Notes: a model not told the origin generated them from the letters alone. Positions 45,326 to 54,904 are shown, numbered from the stretch's first letter. The stretch is 64,000 nt of DNA from Micrococcaceae bacterium Sec5.1 (GCA_039636795.1 CP143430.1:1984001-2048000); one strand, 5' to 3'. Numbers and translations are program-made.

Positions 45326-46108
45326 CTATGCCTGGCTTACCGGGTTCGGGCTTTTTAGAGTCCCGATGCCGCAGTGCCAGTCGATAGTTTTCACGAAGTC
45401 CCCGGCGAGCCTTTGCACTGTGTTGGAGACGCTGGGATCAGGGCAGTTGAAATCAGCGGCTGTGGCCGCGACGACGTCCCTGATTTCCTGCCAGGTTATC
45501 CAGCTCACCGTTTCTGGAATCAACTGGCGCAGGCGCTCATAGTCCTCGGCCGGTCGTCCGCTGAGGGCGCAGAGTTCTTCGAGTCCAACAGCGACGCCGT
45601 CATTAAGCCCAACGCGACCTGAGGACTGGATCCGGACGGGTGGAGGGGAGCCCAGGATGACCAGGAGGAGATTATGCTCCTTTGGATCAGCCATGAGGGC
45701 CAGGAACTCGCGTGCAAGCTGGGTCTTCTGGAATTGCGCACCTGCCCGCGGACCTTTTGCCTCAACCAGCACTGTCGAGTGCTCCTGCCAGATCGCAGCA
45801 TCGGCTTGTACACCTATGCTGGTGTCCGGGATTTTGATCTCGGTGGGGAACATTTGCAGCGTTGCTTCCTCCGAACCAGCGCCAATCCGAGACCGCACCT
45901 GGTCAGCCCCATGGGCAGCTGCCAGGACGCCGCCGAGAAACGCTTCCCGGGGAAGGTAGGAGAGCAAGAGCAGTGCCTCGGCGGTGAGGACATTCTCATC
46001 TCCTCTACCGCCGTTCCTTAGCCTGCGGATTTTCCTGCCTTCCCAGGACAGCTCATCGACGAGCCGGCCGATGACGGAGGCTGGAAATTGGGGCGATGCG
46101 AGGTCCAT
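45326..46108 (-). CDS. Restriction-endonuclease-fold protein, hypothetical
   Basis: The 260-residue protein has a PD-(D/E)XK-type core with D103 (GVQADAAIW) and E116-x-K118 (VLVEAKGPR), followed by a helix QFQKTQLAREFLAL. This suggests a nuclease or nuclease-like protein. N-terminal helices (ALLLLSYLPREAFLG) and the C-terminal third are not recognised. It stands alone. No methyltransferase is near. Confidence 0.72.
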   Translation of the reverse strand: MDLASPQFPASVIGRLVDELSWEGRKIRRLRNGGRGDENVLTAEALLLLSYLPREAFLGGVLAAAHGADQVRSRIGAGSEEATLQMFPTEIKIPDTSIGVQADAAIWQEHSTVLVEAKGPRAGAQFQKTQLAREFLALMADPKEHNLLLVILGSPPPVRIQSSGRVGLNDGVAVGLEELCALSGRPAEDYERLRQLIPETVSWITWQEIRDVVAATAADFNCPDPSVSNTVQRLAGDFVKTIDWHCGIGTLKSPNPVSQA

Positions 46109-46198
46109 GGGGTGACCCTACAGGTCAAGGCCAAACAAAGGCGAGGGTCCGCGACGTTTGCCGGAGGAATGTCTGGAGGGCGTGCCGTCGATGCTGAT

Positions 46199-46452
46199 CT
46201 AATCAGCCTCAGGAGGAGCTGGTGCTTGTTCAGTTGCCTGTTCGTTGCTTTGGTCAGTCTCCAATTGAAAGGCATAGGGCCACTGTTGCCGCACCGCGGT
46301 TTCATTCCATCCTGCCTGCAAACGATTATGGGCTCGGTTGGCGAGCGTTTCGAGCGACCGCACGATCTCTGCAGGTGGTTGTTCGGACCGACCTGCAAAG
46401 TGCCCAGGAGCACATTGACGGCAGTAGCTTCCTTGGGAGTCATTCTGGCCAT
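46199..46452 (-). pseudogene. Small hypothetical gene with a probable frameshift
   Basis: A start MARMTPKEATAVNVLLGTLQVG in one frame is continued in another by PPAEIVRSLETLANRAHNRL and AVRQQWPYAFQ, together resembling a known type of short actinobacterial hypothetical protein with an ALxxLADRAHxxLxAG helix. The switch lies near 46385. Either one reading frame is a coincidence or this is a recent frameshift. Confidence 0.4.
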
Positions 46453-46638
46453 GAGACATCCGTAGGGTTCATCGTCCAAGGAAGGAAGGAGTCCCGTGGC
46501 CTGCATAGCCACGGCTCCTGCTTTCCGGTCGCCATATTGCTAAGATCCTCGCCAGGAGGCTGAGTTCTCCTGGCTCGGAGGAGGATCGCTGAGGAGGATC
46601 GCTGACAACGCCGTTAGCGGAACAGGGAGGGAACGAAA

Positions 46639-47184
46639 TTGGAAACACAGCCATTTTTCACTTTTACCTCGCACATTGACGGGAAAAACGCCAAGGTGTC
46701 GGTGTATAAGGACAGGATTGAATGGATAAAGCCCCGCGGAGTATCCAGCGGAAAGCTCACAGCAGGAGTACTCACGGCAGGTGTGTCTTTGCTTGCAACG
46801 GGCTTCAAAAACGGTAAGTCCGGGACAGAAATGATCCCAGTCAAAAGCATGTCCAGTGTGACCACGTCCCGGGACGGCTTGCTGAACAGCAAAGTTTCTG
46901 TCATTACTTCCGGCAACACAGTGGATTTCCGTGTCTCGCATTCCGAAGCTGCGAAGGTGAAAGAGGTTCTTACTCAGCTCATCCTTGGTACACATCCGAC
47001 ACAACAGTCCAACGACAGCGCTCCCGCACCCCAGGCTCCTGCACCACGGGCTCCCGCCGCTGCCCCAGTGGCCCAGGGCGATGTGATGGAGCAACTGACG
47101 AAACTCGGGGAATTGAAGGCTGCGGGTATCATCACTGAAGCAGAATTTGAAAGCAAGAAGACGGAGCTTTTGGGAAGGCTTTAG
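46639..47184 (+). CDS. Bacterial PH-like domain protein with SHOCT tail
   Basis: The 181-residue protein has an N-terminal PH-like beta domain (about 5-115: FFTFTSHIDGKNAKVSVYKD, then TSRDGLLNSKVSVIT), a proline/alanine linker and a C-terminal SHOCT motif (about 147-180: MEQLTKLGELKAAGIITEAEF). SHOCT often ends oligomerising proteins. TTG start, with GGGAGG about eight bases ahead. Function unknown. Confidence 0.8.
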   Translation: METQPFFTFTSHIDGKNAKVSVYKDRIEWIKPRGVSSGKLTAGVLTAGVSLLATGFKNGKSGTEMIPVKSMSSVTTSRDGLLNSKVSVITSGNTVDFRVSHSEAAKVKEVLTQLILGTHPTQQSNDSAPAPQAPAPRAPAAAPVAQGDVMEQLTKLGELKAAGIITEAEFESKKTELLGRL

Positions 47185-47260
47185 AGGTAGCGCCGAACCG
47201 TCCAGGACAAAGGGCTGACTGCGGCGGACTTGGGACTCTTGCGCGTGTCGTCGTGGCCGC

Positions 47261-47749
47261 CTATAGGTAGTCGAAGTACCTGATCCACCAGCTCGGCTTG
47301 CTTTGCAGGAACACCGAAGCGGGGACACGGCCGTCGTACGGCGCCCAAAGCGGCTCTTCCGGAACGAGGATGTAATCGCCCTCGTCGAGGCATTCGAAGA
47401 TGCGTGTCAGGTCACTCACGTGAACGAGCGCGTCGAACTCCTCTTGGTCATAAGCTCCCGGGTTCTCAAGCGCCAGCACGGCGAGATTGCCGAAGTTCGA
47501 GACCCGGACGACGAGATCGGCTCCTGTGGCGGTTGCGTCGGAAGGAACGGTGACCTCGGCGTGATAGGAGGCATCTTCGATGCTCCGATCCGTCGCGCAC
47601 GTGGTCTGAAAAGCGGAGTTGAACCGGGCGACGAGGCCGTCGAACTGTCGGCGGGCGGCTTCCCAGTCGAATCCTTGCGGCATCTCCAGGTGCGCTGGAT
47701 CGTCCAACTCGTACAGCAGCGCCCAGAGTCTTACGCCGTCGATCCGCAC
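47261..47749 (-). CDS. Hypothetical protein, possible immunity-like
   Basis: This 162-residue product starts at GTG 47749 (a TTG at 47785 is also in frame). It is acidic with many aromatic residues (WALLYEL, PSWWIRYFDYL at the C-terminus) and looks like a small immunity or DUF-type protein; no family is assigned. Confidence 0.5.
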   Translation of the reverse strand: MRIDGVRLWALLYELDDPAHLEMPQGFDWEAARRQFDGLVARFNSAFQTTCATDRSIEDASYHAEVTVPSDATATGADLVVRVSNFGNLAVLALENPGAYDQEEFDALVHVSDLTRIFECLDEGDYILVPEEPLWAPYDGRVPASVFLQSKPSWWIRYFDYL

Positions 47750-47785
47750 CCCACCAGCGTAGCTTGAGTCCCACCGGGAGCCCAA

Positions 47786-48165
47786 GAGGGTACAGGTGGC
47801 AAGGACGAGGATTATCCATCTCGCCGCCAGCCGAGAGTCGCTGAAGGGGCCTTACTGGTCAGCCGAGCGCCCAGCCGCTGCTACCTGATTGCGTTAAATA
47901 TGCGAAGCCTTCGTGCCTCAAAATAGTTCCAGGTTGTCCAGACGGTACCGCGCGTAGGTTGGCAGGTCGGAGGGCAGCGCCGGGGTTTGACGCGGCTGAT
48001 GTCGAGGACGACGGCTTAGTTACCACTAGGGACGGGGTGGTCGGAAACTGGCGTAGACACTGATGTTTCCCTGATGCATGTCCAAACGGCTTGCCGGACA
48101 GCGGGTCCGGACATATTGTCTGAGCAGGATGAATCGGTGCGAAATACTTGGGGGAGTGATGTCGC
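47786..48165. other. Intergenic region upstream of the beta-propeller gene
   Basis: This 380-base stretch contains no convincing frame. The last part (48100-48165) is the likely promoter and ribosome region of the secreted protein. I see no repeat or hairpin of note. Confidence 0.4.
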
Positions 48166-49842
48166 ATGATGTTGGCTAGGCATCTGGCTCGTATCAGCAT
48201 CGCTCTCGTTATCACTCTATCTTTCGTTGTCGCTGCTGCCTGGGGCGATAACGTCGCTGTGGCAGCTCCCGAGGTGAGCGACTGGCTCGAGGTTGGCGAC
48301 TCCGCGTACGCGGTTGCCTATGACCCGACGACACGGACTCTCTTTGTGGGAGCAGACGGAGCTATCTCCGTTGTGAAGGACTGCGTCCCGGTGGGCAAGA
48401 TCGCCGTGGCTGCAAAGACCATGTCGGTAAACCCTCTGACGCACACGCTGTACGCCCTCGACTCAACACACAACACTGTCGCGGTCATCAACGGAACAAC
48501 AGTGACGGCCACCATTCCGGTTCCTGAGGGGTCTCAGGATCTGGCACTGGACCCCGGTGCCGGAAAGGTCTACATCGCCAACGGAATGGTTGGTGTGACC
48601 GTCATTGAGGGCGATAAAGTCACTGGCACGATCGCCTTGAAGGATGAAGGATACGTGTGGTCGATCGCCGTGGACACCTCCACGCACGCCGTGTATGCAG
48701 GGAATTATTCCAAGGGCGCGGTTTCGGTCATTGTCGATGGCGCCGTCACGAAAACCATCCCGGCGGCCAGCGGTTGGTCGATTGCTGTCGATTCGGTAAC
48801 CCATGACGTCTATGTGCCGAGTGAGTTCCTCAGGAAAGTCGTGGTGATCAACGGCGCGGCAGTGGTGCGGACGATTGATGTTCCCTTTCCCCAGGATGTT
48901 GCGGTGGATTCTTCAACCCACACGGCGTACGTGACAAGTCCCGGGCTCCACACGGTGTCCGTAATTCATGGCAGCGCGGTGTCCTCTGTTGTTTCGTTCC
49001 ACAAGCCAGGTCGACCCGTGGTGGATCCGGTTTCACACTCTGTCTATGTCCCCTCGCCGGTCGGCGCAGTGGCCGTCATCCGGGACCCTTCAAATCGGGA
49101 CTTCAGCTCCGACGGTCGAACTGACGTGCTGGCTCGTGACGGTAATGGCGTGCTTTGGCTGTACCCCACAAATGGTTCCAGCGGGTGGTTGGCCCCTGAA
49201 CGTGTTGGCCAGGGTTGGAATGCGATGACCGCCATCATCGCCGGTGGTGACTTTAACACCGATGGCCGGGCCGATGTGCTGGCCCGGGACTCTGCCGGGT
49301 TGTTGTGGTTGTATCCGGGGGATGGGGATGGCGGCTGGCTTCCACGTGTTCAGGCCGGGCAAGGCTGGCAGTCGATGACGGCTCTTTTCGGTGCGGGGGA
49401 CTTCGACGGCGATGGCTTCCCCGATGTCCTGGCGCGGGACCCCGGCGGTGTGCTGTGGTTATATCCCGGCGACGGGGCCGGCGGCTGGTTCTCCAGGATC
49501 AAGGTCGGTCAGGGCTGGAATGGCATGACGACGGTCCTTGGTGCCGGTGACCTGAACGCGGACGAGGAACCTGATGTCCTGGCCCGGGATGCCGAGGGCT
49601 TCCTGTGGGTGTACCCGGGCGACGGTGCCGGCGGTTGGCTTCCGCGGTTCCAGTCGGGGCAGGGCTGGAACACCATGAACGCCATCACAGTCCCCGGTGA
49701 CTTCAACGGCGACGGTAGGCCGGACGTACTGGCAAGGGATAATGACGGCTTGCTGTGGCTCTATCCGGAAGCCGGTGACTACGGCTGGATGCCACGAGTC
49801 CAGGTAGGACAGGGCTGGAACGTCATGAACGCCATTGTCTAG
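48166..49842 (+). CDS. Secreted beta-propeller protein (YVTN-like and FG-GAP/VCBS-like repeats)
   Basis: The 558-residue protein has a signal peptide (about 1-34, ending near VAVAAPEV). Next come about five YVTN-type blades (about 40-310), with recurring VSVI and AYAVAYDPTTRTLFVG-like strands, then five FG-GAP/VCBS-type repeats (about 315-555) with the pattern GDFNTDGRADVLARDSAG followed by LWLYPGDGDGGWLPR. The acidic D-x-D-G-x-x-D loops bind calcium in this family. It probably sits outside the cell as a binding protein; partner unknown. Confidence 0.87.
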   Translation: MMLARHLARISIALVITLSFVVAAAWGDNVAVAAPEVSDWLEVGDSAYAVAYDPTTRTLFVGADGAISVVKDCVPVGKIAVAAKTMSVNPLTHTLYALDSTHNTVAVINGTTVTATIPVPEGSQDLALDPGAGKVYIANGMVGVTVIEGDKVTGTIALKDEGYVWSIAVDTSTHAVYAGNYSKGAVSVIVDGAVTKTIPAASGWSIAVDSVTHDVYVPSEFLRKVVVINGAAVVRTIDVPFPQDVAVDSSTHTAYVTSPGLHTVSVIHGSAVSSVVSFHKPGRPVVDPVSHSVYVPSPVGAVAVIRDPSNRDFSSDGRTDVLARDGNGVLWLYPTNGSSGWLAPERVGQGWNAMTAIIAGGDFNTDGRADVLARDSAGLLWLYPGDGDGGWLPRVQAGQGWQSMTALFGAGDFDGDGFPDVLARDPGGVLWLYPGDGAGGWFSRIKVGQGWNGMTTVLGAGDLNADEEPDVLARDAEGFLWVYPGDGAGGWLPRFQSGQGWNTMNAITVPGDFNGDGRPDVLARDNDGLLWLYPEAGDYGWMPRVQVGQGWNVMNAIV

Positions 49843-50211
49843 GGCCGTTCCTTACATTCCGCGAACCTGTCCGGGCGTAGGCAAGCGATAGTGGAATGGT
49901 CAGGGATCATGAGCGCCCAATCCAATGGTGTCCCAACCGATCGGTCTGGAGAGTCAATGAAAACAGGCAAATGTAAAGCGGCGACGTTCCCCTACGGCGG
50001 ATGGAAGCACGAATGACGAGCCCACATCGCACCGTCCTCAGGGTTGCTGGGTGTTGAGGCGGGGGCAGGGGACACGTCAGGGCATCTAATAGGTGTGGGA
50101 CTCGCCGGGGCACAATACTGACGGGCCAGCGCAGTGTTCCACAACTAGGAAAATGGGACAGGTCTCGTGGCGCTGCCTTGGTTACGGCTGTCGGGATGGA
50201 AGAGTTGATTC
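49843..50211. other. Intergenic region
   Basis: This 369-base stretch lies between the propeller gene and the nuclease gene. I see no supported ORF (a minus-strand frame at 49907-50113 has no family signal). No strong hairpin. Confidence 0.4.
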
Positions 50212-51156
50212 GTGGCTGATCTTAAACTGTTTCGTATAGAGGGTGGTCGAGCATCAGAGCTTCCATCGCGGAGTTTCGCGCTCGAACGAAACCTCCAAAC
50301 ACTCATTGAAGAGAACATGGAGGTCACCTTCGGTGTGCGGTACCTGGCCACAGAGTATTCAACAGGAAAAGTTCATCGAGGGAGAATCGACTCTTTGGGC
50401 CTGGACGAAAACGGGTCTCCAGTCATTTTCGAGTACAAGAGGACGTCCAATGAGAACGTTATTAATCAGGGGCTCTTCTACTTGGACTGGCTCATGGATC
50501 ACAAAGGCGAATTTCAGATCCTAGTCGCTTCCAGACTTGGGCAAGCAATAGCGGACAGCATTGACTGGTCAGCGCCTCGTCTCATTTGTGTTGCCAACGA
50601 CTTCACACGCTATGACGAATATGCAGTCAGACAGATTGATAGGAACGTTGAACTGGTCCGGTATCGAGACTTCGGTTCTGACCTTCTGGCTATTGAACTG
50701 GTGACCTCGGTTTCGACAGAGCCAACAGCAACCACACGGAAACTGTCGAAGGATGCAGGCGCTGTTGCTGCTGTGCGCCCGGACAAAAGGACATCTCGAT
50801 CCAAGACTGTGGCCGAATTGCTCGCGCAGGCTGATCCGCAGTTGGCTGGCTTATATGAAAAGTTTGAGGCCTTCGCGCTCTCGCTCGGCGATGACGTAGT
50901 TAGGAACGAGCGGTCCCTCTACTTCGCTTTCCGCCGGCTAAAGAATTTTGCCTGTGTAGAGGTACACCCCTCCTCCAGAAACCTTCTCGTGTATTTGAAG
51001 CTTGACCCCCAGTCCGTGGAGCTGGTTGAAGGCTTTAGCAGGGACGTCAGCGAAGTCGGACACTTCGGGACGGGCGACCTTGAACTCAGAGTAAGCAACA
51101 CGGCCCACTGGGCGCTGGTGGAGGAACTCACACGGCAGGCATACGCAGCTAACTGA
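50212..51156 (+). CDS. NucS-like nuclease domain with DUF5655 tail
   Basis: The 314-residue protein has an N-terminal PD-(D/E)XK region resembling NucS/DUF91: D60 (RGRIDSLGLDE), E74 and K76 (VIFEYKRTSN), then a QGLFYLDW helix. The C-terminal third (about 205-312, with YEKFEAFALSLGDDV and FAFRRLKNFACVEV) is a DUF5655 domain, linked with nuclease and defence proteins. GTG start. It stands alone, plus strand. Confidence 0.8.
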   Translation: MADLKLFRIEGGRASELPSRSFALERNLQTLIEENMEVTFGVRYLATEYSTGKVHRGRIDSLGLDENGSPVIFEYKRTSNENVINQGLFYLDWLMDHKGEFQILVASRLGQAIADSIDWSAPRLICVANDFTRYDEYAVRQIDRNVELVRYRDFGSDLLAIELVTSVSTEPTATTRKLSKDAGAVAAVRPDKRTSRSKTVAELLAQADPQLAGLYEKFEAFALSLGDDVVRNERSLYFAFRRLKNFACVEVHPSSRNLLVYLKLDPQSVELVEGFSRDVSEVGHFGTGDLELRVSNTAHWALVEELTRQAYAAN

Positions 51157-51431
51157 CCGCTTAGGTGTTTCTCACCATGGTGCTGCCGTCGGACCCGAAG
51201 GTCGGCTGTCTGTGTCTTCGACCGGAGAGGGATTGTTGGTCCGCGGGCTTTACCGGCCGCTACAAACCGGGAGGGGAGTTCGCGCCAATCAGGCGATAGT
51301 ACCTGACGACGTGATCGTGAGCTGGCCCAGAGCCTGCGAATGCGGCAGGCTTCTTGGACGGATGTTGGCCGCGCGACCGGCATCAGCCGCCAGGGCGCGC
51401 ATGAACGCTGGTCTAATAACGCCACCTCGCA

Positions 51432-51746
51432 CTAGCTGATGGACTCGAGCTGCCAGTGTTCAGCCAAGGGCTCGCGGCGCAGAGTGAACGTATGCAGTTC
51501 TGCATGGTGGCTGGGCAGATTAGCCTGCACTTGCCAGTACTCAACGCTGACAAGATCACCGGTGTCGGCGGCGGCCCGGCTCCGGTGTTCGCACCAGGCG
51601 TCCCTGGCGAACCAGTGTGCTGTGTGGATGTCCCGGTCGACCATCCAAATCCGGCCCATGTAGCGAATCGCCAGAGGCGTCCCGTCGGGGCTGAACCGGA
51701 TAGCGACTTCGTGGCTGGTGGTGGGTGTTTCAGGCGCAATGGTCAT
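51432..51746 (-). CDS. DUF6504 protein
   Basis: The 104-residue protein (MTIAPETPTTSHEVAIRF) is a small beta-rich family (DUF6504) that accompanies Y-family polymerase genes in actinobacteria. Ribosome site GAAAGGAA lies before the ATG. It is 30 bases downstream of umuC on the same strand and belongs to the umuDC operon. Possibly an accessory factor; role unknown. Confidence 0.85.
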   Translation of the reverse strand: MTIAPETPTTSHEVAIRFSPDGTPLAIRYMGRIWMVDRDIHTAHWFARDAWCEHRSRAAADTGDLVSVEYWQVQANLPSHHAELHTFTLRREPLAEHWQLESIS

Positions 51747-51776
51747 GGTGTTCCTTTCAATTTCGTGAGCTGCCAG

Positions 51777-53075
51777 TCAGGCGGCTTTGACGAGGGGGAG
51801 CTCGTCCCAGTGCGTGGTGTATCTGGGGGAGAGCATGTCGCGTTTCATGGTCCAGTCCGGGCCACCTTTGATGCCGGCGTGACCCAGTCCAATAGCGCCG
51901 CGGCCGTATCGTTTGCTGATCTCTTCCAGGAGCATGCCGATGCCGCGTTCTTCGTGCGGATTTTCGAACAGTTCCAAGGGCTTCTGATTACCAGTGGGCC
52001 GGAGATCCGTGACCATGATCCCGGCGCGAACATACTTCACTCCTTCGTGGACCTGGGGGAGCAGGGCGTGGGCTGCCCTGGTCAGCAGCAAAGGATCCGC
52101 CGTGGGCATCGGCAGCGCCACGCAGACCGAGGGGAAGGACTTTTCGTTCGGATTGAAGTGCGACGTCGCAGCAAACGCAGTCAACACTTTGGCTTGCAGG
52201 TCGTGTTTGGCCAGACGTGCACTGGCCATCTGCGCATAGACGCTCATGACCTGCCGCAACCCGGCCGTCGTCGTGATGGGCGTCGAAAACGAGCGCGAGA
52301 AGATCAGCTGGTCACGGCCGATGCGCTCTTCCTCCATGGGAATGCACGGTGTTCCCTGCAACTCCAGCACGGTACGCATCATGACGATGGAGAACTTGTC
52401 GCGGATCGCCACGGGGTTGGCCCGGGTGAGGTCCAGGATGGAGAAGATCCCCATCGCGTTCAGGCGCTTGGTCAGCCGTGTGGCCACGCCCCAGATTTCA
52501 ATGACCGACAGTTTCGCCATCAGCGCTTCGCGCTGATCCACGGGTACAGACTCCCAGCGGCAGACGCCGTCGAAGGCGGGGTTGTTCTTGGCCCATTTGT
52601 TGCAAAGTTTGGCCAGGGTCTTGGTGGGTGCGATGCCCACGCACACTGGCACGCCGACATGGCGTCGACAGGCGGCTTTTATCGTCCGGCCCAGGGCCAG
52701 CAGCTCATCGGGCTCGCCTTTGACGCCTAGGAACGCCTCATCGATCGAGTACACCTCCAGCCAGGCTGAGTAGCGGCCCAGCAGCTCCATCACCCGGGCA
52801 GAAATGTCCCCATACAACTCGTAGTTGCTGGACAGGGCCACCAGTCCCCATTCCTTGGCCCGGGGCCTGAGCTTGAACCACGGCTCACCCATGGGAACGC
52901 CGAGCTTCTTGGCTTCCGGAGAGCGGGTTACTGCGCAGCCATCGTTGTTGGAGAGCACAACGAGGGGTCTACCCTCCAACGCGGGATTAAAGACTCGCTC
53001 GGCTGAGGCGTAGAAGCAGTTCACGTCCACGTGCGCTATCTCCTGCATGCGGCGCATGACCGCGGGCTTAGACAT
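51777..53075 (-). CDS. umuC: Y-family DNA polymerase V catalytic subunit UmuC
   Basis: The 432-residue error-prone polymerase has HVDVNCFYASAERVF (metal and substrate site, near 15) and YSIDEAFLGV (metal-binding SIDE, near 107), with the UmuC C-terminal segment MPTADPLLLTRAAHALLPQV. It overlaps the umuD gene by eight bases. The operon is LexA controlled, so it acts in DNA-damage tolerance. Confidence 0.95.
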   Translation of the reverse strand: MSKPAVMRRMQEIAHVDVNCFYASAERVFNPALEGRPLVVLSNNDGCAVTRSPEAKKLGVPMGEPWFKLRPRAKEWGLVALSSNYELYGDISARVMELLGRYSAWLEVYSIDEAFLGVKGEPDELLALGRTIKAACRRHVGVPVCVGIAPTKTLAKLCNKWAKNNPAFDGVCRWESVPVDQREALMAKLSVIEIWGVATRLTKRLNAMGIFSILDLTRANPVAIRDKFSIVMMRTVLELQGTPCIPMEEERIGRDQLIFSRSFSTPITTTAGLRQVMSVYAQMASARLAKHDLQAKVLTAFAATSHFNPNEKSFPSVCVALPMPTADPLLLTRAAHALLPQVHEGVKYVRAGIMVTDLRPTGNQKPLELFENPHEERGIGMLLEEISKRYGRGAIGLGHAGIKGGPDWTMKRDMLSPRYTTHWDELPLVKAA

Positions 53076-53499
53076 AATGCAGACACCGTGTCGCGACGCC
53101 CCAGATTGTCAGGTCCGAGAGCGCTGGAACCTTGATATCGGGGAAGTCCGGGTTGTCGGCCTGCAGGATGACACCGTGGGCGGTGATCCTCAGCCGCTTG
53201 ATGGTCAGCTCGCCGTCAAGGACAGCCACGACCACGGAGCCGTCCTTGGGTTCCAGTCCGCGGTTGACGATCAGCTCGTCGCCGTCGCTGATGCCGGCCT
53301 GCTCCATGGACTGGCCGGTGACCCTGACGATAAAGGTGCTGGTCACGTCCTTGATCAGGTGTTCGTTTAGATCGATCCGGCCGTCGAAGTAGTCCTGGGC
53401 CGGCGAAGGGTAGCCTGCAGCCACCGCAACAGGTGCCAGCAACACCTTCACCAGAGAGAGTCCCGCGTCTATCACACGGGGGCCAACTATCACGCCCAC
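53068..53499 (-). CDS. umuD: UmuD-type autoproteolytic subunit of DNA polymerase V
   Basis: The 143-residue S24 protease-like protein has a LexA-like cleavage site A28-G29 in VAAGYPSPA, active serine S64 (VRVTGQSMEQAGI) and active lysine K101 (GELTIKRLRI). RecA-stimulated self-cleavage gives UmuD', the UmuC partner. Starts with GTG, preceded by AAAGGTG. The SOS box at 53513 lies 14 bases before the start. Confidence 0.93.
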   Translation of the reverse strand: MGVIVGPRVIDAGLSLVKVLLAPVAVAAGYPSPAQDYFDGRIDLNEHLIKDVTSTFIVRVTGQSMEQAGISDGDELIVNRGLEPKDGSVVVAVLDGELTIKRLRITAHGVILQADNPDFPDIKVPALSDLTIWGVATRCLHYV

Positions 53500-53512
53500 A
53501 ACACACCTTTAT

Positions 53513-53528
53513 TCGAATATATGTTCGA
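53513..53528 (-). promoter_or_regulatory. LexA SOS box of the umuDC operon
   Basis: TCGAATATATGTTCGA is a near-perfect palindrome matching the Gram-positive SOS consensus CGAACRNRYGTTCG with one change. It is 14 bases upstream of umuD. Confidence 0.9.
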
Positions 53529-53796
53529 TAGTTCAGTGTACTGCCGAGCTGCGACATAGTAAGCACCCACCACGTTGCAGCGGGTGTCCGTTGATCCGGG
53601 AGGTGAGTGACCGGGCAGCTGGAGGTGACCGTCCACGCCGTCGTTGACCAGGAAGCGCGACACTCGTCTCTGACAGACAGATTCTGAAAGAAATGTAACA
53701 AATTCTTCAAAACTAGTGACTTTGGTTTGTTTGTAACGCATCATGGAATCAGCCGTTCCCGAGGACGCGAGCGGCACCAACAAGAAGGGAGCGCAG

Positions 53797-54825
53797 ATGA
53801 CGCGCTTTGTTGATGTACACAACATGATCAGCTGGGTCAGATCCCAGGGTCCGGAGACGATCATCAAAGATCTGATCCACTACATGGAGGAAGACTTCCG
53901 CCGATGGGCGCGGTTCGATAAGACGCCCCGGGTAGCCAGTCATACCCCGTACGGCGTTATAGAACTCATGCCCACCAGCGATCATGAGACCTACGGATTC
54001 AAATATGTGAACGGGCACCCTGCCAATCCTGCACGTGGCTACCAAACCGTCACAGCATTCGGCGTCCTCGCAGATGTCCACAACGGTTATCCAACGTTCC
54101 TTGCCGAAATGACGATCCTTACCGCGCTGCGCACCGCCGCCACGTCCGCCATGGTTGCGAAGGCACTGGCTCGACCGGATTCCAGGGTCATGGCCATGAT
54201 TGGAACCGGCAGCCAGGCTGAATTCCAGGCACTTGCCATGAGAACGGCTTTGGGCGTTGCGAAGCTGCGGGTTTGGGACACTGATCCCGCCGCAGTGCAG
54301 AAGTTCATCCGAAACATGGTTCCGCTTGGATTCGAAATAGACATGGCTTCATCTGCTCTGGAAGCCGTTCAGGGCGCCGATGTCATCACGACGTGCACGG
54401 CAGACAAGGCCCAGGCCACGATCCTAAGCGTTCAGCACATTGGTCCTGGCGTCCATCTCAACGCCATCGGTGGAGATTGCCCCGGAAAGACGGAACTGGA
54501 TCCGTTGATCCTGGAAATCGGTGACGTCTTTGTCGAGTACGAGAGCCAGACGCGGATCGAAGGCGAAATCCAGCAGATGCCAGCCGATTTCGCCGTTACC
54601 GAATTCTGGAAGGTCCTCCTTGGCGCCGCACCCGGGCGCACATCAGAAGATCAAATCACTATCTTCGATTCCGTCGGATTTGCTGTGGAAGACTTCGCAG
54701 CCCTGCGTTATGTGCGGGACTCCGTGGATGGTTCCGAGTTCTTTGAAGACATTGATCTCGTTGCCAATCCCGACGATCCCAAAGACCTGTTCGGTCTTGT
54801 CGGTGTCTTATCCCCGATTGGTTAG
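53797..54825 (+). CDS. ocd: Ornithine cyclodeaminase family protein
   Basis: The 342-residue protein belongs to the ornithine cyclodeaminase/mu-crystallin family. The NAD-binding motif is VMAMIGTGSQAEFQALAM (near 130), and a substrate site TVTAFGVLADVHNG plus GGDCPGKTELD are typical. The ATG at 53797 follows AAGGGAG; an upstream frame from 53743 lacks that. Members also reduce imino acids, so the exact reaction is open. It is first in, or just ahead of, the catabolic operon (79-base gap). Confidence 0.88.
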   Translation: MTRFVDVHNMISWVRSQGPETIIKDLIHYMEEDFRRWARFDKTPRVASHTPYGVIELMPTSDHETYGFKYVNGHPANPARGYQTVTAFGVLADVHNGYPTFLAEMTILTALRTAATSAMVAKALARPDSRVMAMIGTGSQAEFQALAMRTALGVAKLRVWDTDPAAVQKFIRNMVPLGFEIDMASSALEAVQGADVITTCTADKAQATILSVQHIGPGVHLNAIGGDCPGKTELDPLILEIGDVFVEYESQTRIEGEIQQMPADFAVTEFWKVLLGAAPGRTSEDQITIFDSVGFAVEDFAALRYVRDSVDGSEFFEDIDLVANPDDPKDLFGLVGVLSPIG

Positions 54826-54904
54826 GGGACTAACTCCATCCACCAAATGCTTCCAGCTATGACTCCCCAACCCAGACCAAAATCCCCATCTCCCACGGAG
54901 CGCT

